NCBI RefSeq assembly: GCF_048771995.1
Contig: NC_133050.1
Coordinates: 1,872,501 to 1,936,500, forward strand
DNA: 64,000 nucleotides
DNA from: Taeniopygia guttata
Taxonomy: Eukaryota > Chordata > Aves > Passeriformes > Estrildidae
Direction: 5' to 3'
Part shown: positions 56,298-64,000 of the stretch, piece by piece
Layout: each line of letters begins with the position of its first letter
Numbering within the stretch: the stretch's first letter is position 1
Program-made: the position numbers and the translations under genes
Notes under the pieces: model-generated
The model's input: the letters and a program-made list of their open reading frames with translations, nothing else
Told to the model about the DNA's origin: nothing
Databases searched by the model: none

Positions 56298-59200
56298 GTG
56301 ATTGCTGTGCCGGGCTCAGCCCTCGGCGGGGCTGTGTGGCAGCAGCTCTTCCCCCAGGCCCTGCCCTTGCACGGCCCAGCAGCAGCCAAAGCTGGAGGTG
56401 CCTCGGCTTCCAGGCCTCTGGAGCTCGTTCACAGCCCCGGGGAATCGGGACTCGTGCACCAACAATGTCCCTCCCTCTGCAGCTGCTCCCGCAGCCGGCC
56501 CTGAGTGCCCAGAGGCTCCAGGCACAGGAGCAGCCCCGAGCGGGAGCCCTGCTGTGAGCCCAGGGCCAGAGCCAGCCCTGGCACACAATGGAAACCTTCT
56601 CATCTGGGTTTGCTTCTAGATGGGGATGCCCCAAAGGCTTCTCCATTAGCCTGGCGGTATGACGCTTTGAAGCCCTCTGGGCATCCTGCAGGTATGTTCT
56701 CAGTGTCTCATAATCATTGACCATCTGGAAGGAACCAGGTGACAGAAGCTCCTGTGCCTGTTCAGTTACAGGCGTTTCTGCAGAGAGGATCTCTCCAGCT
56801 CCTGGGCTGGATGATGCACACCAACCCAGCTCCCATCACAGGGGTGAGTAGTGTGTCCCTGCTGAACCCACAGGCTGAGCAATGGTTTTGTGGGGTCCAT
56901 TCCTGGGAAATGGAACAGCTTTCTGTTAAGATCCTCCAATAGGAAACACCAACCAGATGGTAGACAAGAAATCCCAGAAACCATTTGAAGTCATGTGGAA
57001 AATGCTGAAGGAAATGGAACAGGCAGGACAAGGTGGGTGCATTTCCCTCAGCCTTCCCCTGGGACTCAGCAGCCGGGGCCTTTCCCTGCACATCTGGACA
57101 GGCCCTGCCCGGCACAGCGGGAAGGGATCCATGGCAGCCTCACTGCCCTGCTGCTGCTCTCCTGGCCTGCAGGGCTGTTTCCCAGCCTGGGCTGGCTGCA
57201 GCTTCTCCCCAGCTTCTGCAGGAAGGCATTTGGCACCAGCTGACACGGACCCCAAGCTGCACCATGGGCCATGCACACCCTGAAATCCCCTGAAGTTTCC
57301 CTGTCTCTGAGCACATCAGGAGGCACAGCTGTTTGCAAGGGAGCGCTACTCACTCGGGCATGCTCTGGCCCAGTCCCAACAGCTTGTGCCTTTTCCTGAT
57401 CCATATCAATGACTTTGACAAGCATTGCCTCCTGAAGATGCGCCCTCCCCTAAGGGATACAGCCTCACCTGCTCCAGCTGTGCCTTTCCCTTTCTTCCAA
57501 AGTAGATGGAGAAGCTGTGCTGAAGGCAGTGTTTCCCAGAGGAAGCAGAGATTCTGTGCCAGCCTCTGCTGCAGGAAGGGAGGCGATGCCAGGCACAGTC
57601 ACAGGAGGTAATTGCTGTGCCTCTGGGCCTGAGCCCTGCTGAGCCTTGAGCTGCCCTCTCTGCTGCTTGGCAGCGTGGGCACAGCCCGGACAAGGCCGGC
57701 ACAGCCCAGAGGAATTATTATGCCCGGGGCACTCCGGTACTGAGCAGTCCTGCTGGGGTCCCTCTGTGGGAGACACGTCCCGAGCTCTGGAAGTGACTGC
57801 ACGGGGTGCCCATGGTGGGGAAAGGGCAGAGGGGGAGAGCAAGGCTCCAGAGTGTCCTGAGAGGGCCTGGCTATGTGCCATTGGGCTGAGGGATTTGTCC
57901 CAGCAGTAAGAGGGCAGGAGGGACAGGGGGAGGCAGGGATACCTGTGGAACTGCCTGCTGCAGTTTTCCCCTGGGCTTTAGGGAGGGTTTCCTCTGTGGG
58001 AAGAAGAGAACCCCCAGGGCCCCAGGCTGCTCCAGCTGCCCATCCATGGATGTTGCCAGGGCCTGCAAAGAGCATGGACAGTGACCAGGAGCAAGCCCTG
58101 AGCTCCCCAGGCCCTGTGCTCCTTTGGCCTTTTCCATTCACATCTGGATCCCAAGGCCTTACCCAACCCCCTTGCAAGTACTCAGATCCTAAAGGCAGAA
58201 GGGGACCACAGCACACCAAGGAAATGGTTCTGATCTGTGCTCACTTCTAGATTTGGATGGCGACTTGGATTATTATGAAGCCGTGGTGGAAAATGGCTTG
58301 AAGTTCTTGGAGGATGTTGGAGGCAAGTTTTCAATATGCCTTTCCTGAGACAAAAATCAGAGTCAGTGTGACAAGAGCTCACCCATCTTCCACTTCCCTT
58401 AACATCATCCCAGGGTTGAAGGAATCTGGAAGCCTCGCCCTGCTCCCTTTCTGGAGCCCTGAGTGATCCCACAGGATCACTGTCAGTGGGAGGAAGGAGC
58501 ATTTAGCTGTCAGTTTTATTCCTGTGTGCAATGCCAGAGTGTCCTTCCGTGTGCTCTGTGCAGCCCCAGAGAAGAGCAGAGAGGGAAGGGGCCGGGCCCA
58601 GAGCTGTGTCCTGGGGCTGAGCCTTGGGTGCAGCCTGAGGATCTCCTACATTGTCACAGGAGCTGTTCTGTCCTGCCTTTCTTTGCAGATAACCCTGCTG
58701 GTGAAAGTGATCTGGCTTCCCAACCCACGTTCAGGATGGAGGCTCTGGGAGATGCTGAGGGTAGGTCAAGGCCTTTCCCCCTGCGAGAGCTGCCAGCTCA
58801 GAGCCCAAAGCTCGGCCAGGGGGGCATCGCTGCAGGTGCCAGGACAGAACCATGCACAGGTGTGCCCTCGCCCTGGGTCATCCCCTTATGACTTCTGCCC
58901 AGGCTTGGCAGGTGCTTGAAGGAGGGAGGGCCATGGCCCAGTCCCAAAACCCAGATGTTTTTCTGGTCCTTAACCATGATTTGAATAGCATTGCCTCCTG
59001 AAGATGCCACCTCCCTCAATGGCGGATGGTTCCATCTGATCCAGCTGTCTCTTTTCCTTTCTCAAGAAATGGACCAAACATCTCTGCAGAAGGAGGCACA
59101 TCCCGGAGGAAGCAGTGGCTCAGTGCCAACCTCTGCTGCAGGAAGGAAGGCGATGCCAGGCACGGGCACAGGCACAGGAGGTGATTGCTGTGCCGGGCTC

Positions 59201-61015
59201 AGCCCTCGGCGGGGCTGTGTGGCAGCAGCTCTTCCCCCAGGCCCTGCCCTTGCACGGCCCAGCAGCAGCCAAAGCTGGAGGTGCCTGGGCTTCCAGGCCT
59301 CTGGAGCTCGTTCACAGCCCCGGGGGAATCGGGACTCGTGCACCAACAATGTCCCTCCCTCTGCAGCTGCTCCCGCAGCCGGCCCTGAGTGCCCAGAGGC
59401 CCCAGGCACAGGAGCAGCCCCGAGCGGGAGCCCTGCTGTGAGCCCAGGGCCAGAGCCAGCCCTGGCTCCCGACTGGGCAGGGGCTGCACTGGGTCCTGAC
59501 AGGGCCTGGCTCTGTCCCCTGGGGCTGGGGGAGCTGTCGCGGGGCAGGGAGGGCCAGGGCTGGCAGGGGCTGCTCAGGGATGGGTTTGGTCCCTGTCCCT
59601 CCAAGCAGAGACGGCCCAAGCAGCTGTGCTGGCCCCGGGCTCTCCTGCCGGCCTGCTGGGCTTTGTTGGGTGGCACAGCCTGTGCCAAGGGGTGGCAAGG
59701 TGCCTGCAGGCCCCAGCTCTGGGGCAAACAGAGCACGTCCTGGCCGCATCCACCGTGCTGCCAGCTCAGCAGTGCAGCACAGCGCGGGCTCACGCTCCCC
59801 ATTGCTCCCACAGATGCTGCCGGCCCCACAACACCTGTTCCCGATGCCCAGAACAGCCTCAGAAGTGGTTGCTATTGGGAAACACACTGTTTGATACAGT
59901 TAATTGCAGGTCTGCTTTTTTTGGAGCTTTCCTTCATGTTCACCTGTGTTGGAATCTGGTGTTACTGCAAGAGAAAACGGTGAGTGTTTTCATCATCTTT
60001 CCCTCAAACAGTTTATTTTAAAAGTCTAATGTAGATGGGAAACATTTCCAGTCAGGCTGCAGTGGAGCTGTGGCCAGTCCATGGCTGTCCAAAGAACTCG
60101 GCTGAAGGTTCTGCTGTGCCCAGTGCTTTCCTTGGCCCCTTCATTGCTGGGCCTTGTCCTGGGGCCCGCTGGGGCTGCAGCCAGTGCTGGTCCCACTGAG
60201 GCTGCCTGGCCACGAGCAGCCCCAGGGGCACAGGGCAGAGGCACAGCAAGGTGGGGAGGAGAAAGAGCGGGGACGAGATCGCCCCTGAAAGGCAGAGGCG
60301 CTCTGGGGCCCGCTCCTGGCCAGGGAGCCTGCCCAGAGCCGTCCCCTGCTCGCCGGGGCCTTGAGGGGCAGCTGTCCAGCTGGGCCAAGGTGTGCCAGCC
60401 GCTCCAGCCGTGCTGGGGAGCCCTGCCAGCTCTGGGCCTGCTGTGCAGGAGGCTCCCTGTGTGCCACTGGCAGCTGGGGCCTCAGCCACTCCTCTCTCCA
60501 CAGCAGCGCCTCTGCAGCTTCACAAGACCAGATGACTTCAGCATGCAGATCTGTTCCTGTCATCAGCCTTCCCCAAGCCAGTTTCCAACATGCCTTCCAC
60601 AGCTGCATTACCCACTTACTGCTGGGGACATGCTGCCACCACCCATAACAGAACCCTCTGTCACCAAAGGTGCTGGCCCTGGTGTCCAGCCAGGACAGGA
60701 GGTACAGCCCTCCTGCCAGGGTAGGGCCTGACTCCAGCAGCATCTTTGGGCTTCAGCTCTGGTCCCTGGGTGCTCCCACCAGCACTGGCGGAGCTGCTTG
60801 TCTGGGCACAGCCAGTGCTGGGCAGGCAGCAGCTGGGCTTCGGGCACCTGAGACCAGCAGCTACTGTGTTTAGTTTTCATTTTGCAGGATTTAGGAATAT
60901 TTTTCATAGAAAATTCTCCAAATATTTAGTCCCTTTTCCCACAACAGTTCTATATTTTTCAAAGTAGTTTTAGTATTCAGAAAAACTTAGAATATTTTCA
61001 CACTTTTAGAATAAA
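56178..61015 (+). CDS. Cassette-exon membrane protein gene (novel, 5' end unknown)
   Basis: Ten plus-strand exons join without a stop: 56178-56297, 56620-56691, 56766-56843, 56943-57032, 57503-57607, 58251-58322, 58689-58760, 59067-59180, 59814-59979 and 60504-60648. The first eight are exact multiples of three between phase-1 introns. The ninth encodes a transmembrane segment and the tenth ends in TAA, giving about 344 residues. The predicted outer part is Ser/Gly/Ala/Pro-rich with short charged stretches. LIQLIAGLLFLELSFMFTCV spans the membrane, followed by a basic Cys-rich YCKRKR stop and a 47-residue tail. No start codon or signal peptide was found upstream, so earlier exons or promoter lie in unrecognised sequence or were lost. 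I do not recognise the family; function unknown. Confidence 0.62.
56620..56691 (+). CDS. Cassette gene exon 2
   Basis: DGDAPKASPLAWRYDALKPS then GHPA, 72 nt, phase 1-1. Acceptor TTGCTTCTAG, donor GCAG/GTATGT. Confidence 0.6.
56766..56843 (+). CDS. Cassette gene exon 3
   Basis: TGVSAERISPAPGLDDAHQP then SSHHR, 78 nt, phase 1-1. Acceptor CTGTTCAG, donor AGGG/GTGAGT. Confidence 0.58.
56943..57032 (+). CDS. Cassette gene exon 4 (charged helix-like)
   Basis: GNTNQMVDKKSQKPFEVMWK then MLKEMEQAGQ, 90 nt, phase 1-1. Acceptor CTCCAATAG, donor CAAG/GTGGGT. The Met/Lys/Glu-rich stretch looks helical, unlike the Gly/Ser-rich copies. Confidence 0.6.
57503..57607 (+). CDS. Cassette gene exon 5 (Q/K-GS type, copy 2)
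   Basis: VDGEAVLKAVFPRGSRDSVP, ASAAGREAMPGTVTG, 105 nt, phase 1-1. Acceptor TCTTCCAAAG, donor GGAG/GTAATT. It is the most diverged of the three related cassettes and its first residues differ in chemistry. Confidence 0.62.
58251..58322 (+). CDS. Cassette gene exon 6 (acidic), GC donor
   Basis: DLDGDLDYYEAVVENGLKFL then EDVG, 72 nt, phase 1-1. Acceptor CACTTCTAG. The donor is GGAG/GCAAGT, a strong GC-type site. Acidic and probably helical. Confidence 0.6.
58689..58760 (+). CDS. Cassette gene exon 7
   Basis: DNPAGESDLASQPTFRMEAL then GDAE, 72 nt, phase 1-1. Acceptor CTTTGCAG, donor GAGG/GTAGGT. Confidence 0.6.
59067..59180 (+). CDS. Cassette gene exon 8 (Q/K-GS type, copy 3)
   Basis: EMDQTSLQKEAHPGGSSGSV, PTSAAGRKAMPGTGTGTG, 114 nt, phase 1-1. 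Acceptor TTTCTCAAG, donor GGAG/GTGATT. It differs from exon 1 mainly in the number of short GGCACA units and in the first ten residues. Confidence 0.65.
59814..59979 (+). CDS. Cassette gene exon 9, transmembrane
   Basis: DAAGPTTPVPDAQNSLRSGC, then HCLIQLIAGLLFLELSFMFT and CVGIWCYCKRKR: about 22 hydrophobic residues followed by a basic cytoplasmic anchor. The Cys residues at the membrane edge suggest palmitoylation (inference). Acceptor TGCTCCCACAG, donor CG/GTGAGT, phase 1 in and 2 out. Confidence 0.7.
60504..60648 (+). CDS. Cassette gene exon 10, C-terminal tail
   Basis: Enters in phase 2 and reads SASAASQDQMTSACRSVPVI, SLPQASFQHAFHSCITHLLL, GTCCHHP, then TAA. Acceptor CTCTCCACAG. The phase closes exactly with exon 9 (total coding length a multiple of three). 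Another frame is also open here, so the tail sequence is less certain than the exon. Confidence 0.5.
61010..61015 (+). terminator. Polyadenylation signal, cassette gene
   Basis: AATAAA in TTAGAATAAAAATATAAAAT, 362 bases after the stop codon, where the GC-rich gene passes into an AT-rich stretch from about 60880. Confidence 0.5.
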
Positions 61016-62030
61016 AATATAAAATGCATTGAATTGCTAGTCTATGCTCTACTAAAAACTAAGTCACTCTATGACTCACAGCCTGCTTCAGAGGCTCTTT
61101 TCCCACAGGAGACTTGTGCCTAATCACAACAACTAACCTAAAACCTTTTCCCTGATGTTTTCTGGGATTCCTGACAAGCTCACCTCTCAGTCTTCAGAGG
61201 CAAACCTTGAGCACAGCAGGAATCTTTTCAAGTCACCATCTTTGTTTGCTTCTGCACAAAGTGCCTCAGTCATAGAGCAGGGGCTTTGCTCAGCTTCCTG
61301 CCGCCCTGCTCCCCCCAAGGCTGTCCTGAGCCCTCTGCTGCAGCTGCTGCGCTGCCATGGAGCTGCTGTAAAACACAACAGCTCTGCCACACGTGCTCAG
61401 CAGGACTGGAGAAGCTTTCTGGCCTTGCTTACATTAGGCTGGTGGCTTCTCTAAACACAAGCTGAGCTTTTGAACGCTATGTCTCACCTGGCACAGGAAC
61501 TGATGCTGCCTTTCTCATGGAGGCTAAACTCCCATGGGCTTTAAAAGTTTTCTGGCCAGCATAAGGCCTGGAAAACCATTTAATGCAGCCATTTAGTATT
61601 GAAAATGGCCCAGTCTATGTATCAAAGTAGCTTGTTTAAATGCTGGAGCCCACCAGAGCATCCCTCCAGGGCATATCTTTCTCTCCCCCACCTCTGCCTC
61701 CATGACTGCCAAACTGCACCTTTGAGAGTTCTCTTCTCCAGAAGCTGAATGGTACCTTTTTATTTGGGGGAGGAAAAAAAAAAAGGAAATGTTCTATGCT
61801 ACTATCATCATCATCACAATAATGAGCTGCAAATTAGTTAAATGACATCAACAACTCAGACTGTGGACTTAGTTCTCAGAGTGCAGCACTGGCTTTACTA
61901 TCCCTTGAAACTGCAGATGTGCTACAGTCTTTAAAATCCGTTTTCATGCTTACCTAATTTGGAGTCAAGCACAGCTCTGTGAGAGCTTTAGGGGTTGGGC
62001 CTACCCTGGCACTCTCGAGGTGTCTGGAGT
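61016..62030. other. Spacer, nothing recognised
   Basis: Intergenic-looking sequence with no exon or repeat recognised except an A-run near 61775. The short open frames are unsupported. Confidence 0.45.
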
Positions 62031-62460
62031 GACCTGCCCAAGCCATCTGCCACCCGAAGAGCAAAGCAGGGTATGGACAAGCACAGGCTGCAGAACAGCT
62101 CGAACTGCAGGGAGCCCATTCCTGTCAGGAGTAACACGACCATCCCACCTTAGGACTGGGTTTTGTGAGAAACAACTGCACACTTTAAAAGTTTTAAAAC
62201 GTTTATTAGACATTTACAAAGACATAAGAGAAGGACTCATAAGGAAGAACAGGCCTGGGAAGACCCCCTGCCCCATGGCTGCTACCTGCCAGGTGGCTGC
62301 CTCATCTTCAAGATTGATGCTTCACCTTTTACATTCCTGGAGGGTGCATCAGCCACCCCTGGGCCCTCCCAAAGTCTGTCAGTCAACCCTTCTTTGCCGT
62401 TTATTGGTGGAATTTATTTCTTGTAGCTGCATTTGAAGGTCAGGTGTTGTCACGCCGCGT
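62031..62460 (-). mobile_element. LTR-like stretch (antisense)
   Basis: On the minus strand there is a U3-like region, then GTCTAATAAACG as a polyadenylation-like site, and TTTCTCACAAAACCCAGTCC beyond it, the order expected in an LTR. No clean TG...CA ends or target duplication were found, so the family and the limits are uncertain. Confidence 0.35.
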
Positions 62461-62523
62461 CCCCCCAGCAACAAGCTTTTCCATTCCTACTCTCCCATGC
62501 AAGGGGTATATGTCGATACCTAT

Positions 62524-62914
62524 TGTGGTGGACCCCCACTGCAGGGAATGACGTGCATTGACTCCATGTTTGCAGAAGGATGAATAAAAGCTTTATTAAG
62601 CTGTCCTATATTACACTATACTAAAAACTATATTACTGCTATACTGAAGAGAAACCCGTGACCCTTAGAGACAGTCCAACACAGAGTGGCTCCAGTTGGT
62701 CAAATGAAATCAAAACACCATCACCAGAGTCCAATGAAGAAATCCCTCTTTGGTAAACAATCTCCATAACACATTCCACATGTGCCAAACATCAGATGCA
62801 GCAAATGGAGATAATTGTTTTTCTTCTTTCTCTGAGCTTTCTCACAGCCTTCCCCAGGATGTTCCTGGGAAGGCCTGTGTCTCTCACTGTTCAAAGGATA
62901 TGTGAATACCACAC
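62524..62914 (-). mobile_element. ERVK-like passerine LTR (antisense)
   Basis: Read on the minus strand it starts TGTGGTATTCACATATCC and runs through CAGAGAAAGAAGAAAAAC and TTGTTTACCAAAGAGGG. It then has GCTTAATAAAGCTTTTATTC (polyadenylation site) and ends GGTCCACCACA. This is the layout of a single LTR. No matching second LTR or retroviral gene is seen in the window, so a solo LTR is likeliest; limits are approximate. Confidence 0.6.
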
Positions 62915-64000
62915 ACGCCTTCTTTCTACCTGTCTAGACAGCCCAGGCTGTCTGGTGGGAACAATAGGGAGTGGGGGGTCAGATGTATGATTATCATTTA
63001 CTCCAATGAAATATTGTTGTATTGAATCAAGGCAAATATGATTTGGCATGTATAATATTTAGTTTTTACACAATACACATACCAGCACTGTAAGCTGCCC
63101 CCCCACACACACACATATTTGTTTACACCAGAGCCAGGTTTTTTTGGACAATGCCTCATTTACAATTAATACATGTGGCTAGTCTGGAGATGGGCTGTCC
63201 CAAAAGGAGATACTGGAACACCTGGGAGCTGATCATCCCGGTAGCGACTCAAGATTGGGATCGCTGGAGTCCTCCGGGCTGATGCATCTGAATGCCACGG
63301 TTCCCATAACCTCATCAGGAAAAATTGTCCACACCTGGACCTGGATTGTTCAACCCCGGCTCAGAGAAAAGAACTTTATGAATATGTGGGACTCTGAATG
63401 GAAAGAAAAGGCAGGTGACTGAAATCCTGGCCTCGGGCAGAAAATTTCCTATAAGAACTGCAGGGTCTGGGAGGGTGGTGTGTGTGTCCAGGGGAACCTC
63501 TGCCGAGAGGCTCCTTCCTGTCACGCACCCAGTGCCGAACCTGGGCTCAGCGCTGTCCTTTTCCTTTTGGCCTGCTCAGAGAGAATTCAATCCTGAATAA
63601 CTTTTTATTGTTTCATTTTAAATTTGGCTGGACTAATTTTCATTTATAAAAGGGGGAAGGGGACTGTGGGGAGAACGGAGAACATCTAAACAACAAATCA
63701 CAATAACATAACTCTACATCAAAGAAGCTTCTCTTAAGATACACACAATATTCATCCCTTAATTGCAAGAGCCAATCATCTCATATTCTATCTATTACAG
63801 TTTGGATGGAGACCAGAAGTAATACCTTGCAAAAGGAAAAGAGGGTACAAAGGTCCCTGCAGTCCCCTGGCCTGGTACCTCAGCCAGTGGGGAAAGGAAG
63901 AGGGCAGCATGTGGCCAGGAGTTTAAATAGAGGCTGTGTCCTCCAAAACTTTGAGAGAGAAAAGCCCAGCAGCAGATGTCCCCATGGACTCTCTCCCTTT
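62915..64000. other. Repeat-derived right edge
   Basis: Contains a CA-rich patch near 63102 and a stretch at about 63400-63680. The latter resembles LTR/R-region DNA: a TATAAGAACTGCAGGG promoter-like site, TCCTGAATAACTTTTTATTG, and a purine-rich AAAAGGGGGAAGGGGA tract. This suggests a further LTR-retroelement fossil running off the window. No gene is recognised. Confidence 0.35.

Larger units (their letters stand above)
55991..60000. repeat. Three tandem genomic units of the cassette gene
   Basis: Three units start near 55993-56046, 57300-57371 and about 58938. Shared landmarks are CATTGCCTCCTGAAGAT shortly before each Q/K-rich exon, the exon itself, and the CTCTGCTGCAGGAAGG segment. The first two units also share CAGTCTCTGAGCA(G/C)ATCAGGAGGC and CTCTGGCCCAG. 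Between units 1 and 3 about 400 bases (exon plus intron, 56178-56580 and 59067-59470) are nearly identical; unit 2 is more diverged. Confidence 0.85.

Noticed and set aside
59062-59829. Minus-strand open frame of 255 codons opposite the cassette gene
   Set aside because: It is antisense to well-framed plus-strand exons and is rich in Gly/Ala/Pro/Arg from GC-rich introns; similar mirror frames occur at 56173-56724.

Overview
The window is nuclear DNA from a songbird (passerine) or close relative. The evidence is a high density of CR1 LINE tails in both orientations, a SINE with a tRNA-Ile-like head and CR1-like tail of the zebra-finch TguSINE1 type, ERV-type LTRs, long introns with GT-AG sites, and no bacterial features. 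Species and chromosome cannot be told from the sequence.

Region by region: 1-13.2 kb is repeat-rich and carries two copies of a duplicated block (copy 1 split between 4.2-4.5 and 6.8-8.3 kb; copy 2 continuous at 11.3-13.2 kb). Each copy holds, on the minus strand, the 3' end of a gene whose C-terminus is a glutamate/aspartate-rich MEVD-type tail. 13.2-21.9 kb is AT-rich with no gene recognised. 21.9-23.5 kb has a CR1 tail, a 310-bp pentanucleotide repeat and a GC-rich promoter-like zone. 23.06-55.68 kb is a 5' portion of NUP210 (gp210, pore membrane nucleoporin): 23 exons on the plus strand that align in order with about residues 27-1090 of the roughly 1,890-residue vertebrate protein. It is broken: the signal-peptide core is missing, there are three in-frame nonsense codons, two exons are each one base short, the last donor is lost, one short exon is not found, and the whole 3' half is absent. 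Most splice sites and reading frames survive, so it looks like a fairly young, truncated duplicate pseudogene.

Immediately downstream, 56.2-61.0 kb holds the most unusual object: an apparently intact run of ten plus-strand exons. Eight small cassettes are each an exact multiple of three and flanked by phase-1 introns. They are followed by a transmembrane exon with a basic juxtamembrane stop and a terminal exon with a stop and a polyadenylation signal. Three of the cassettes are copies of one another, one pair so recent that the introns are still nearly identical. I do not recognise this family. 61-64 kb returns to intergenic sequence with LTR fossils.

The gene pieces do not form a pathway. 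The story is genome structure: a truncated NUP210 copy abutting a cassette-duplicating membrane-protein gene, beside a rearranged duplication, in a repeat-rich accessory-like region.
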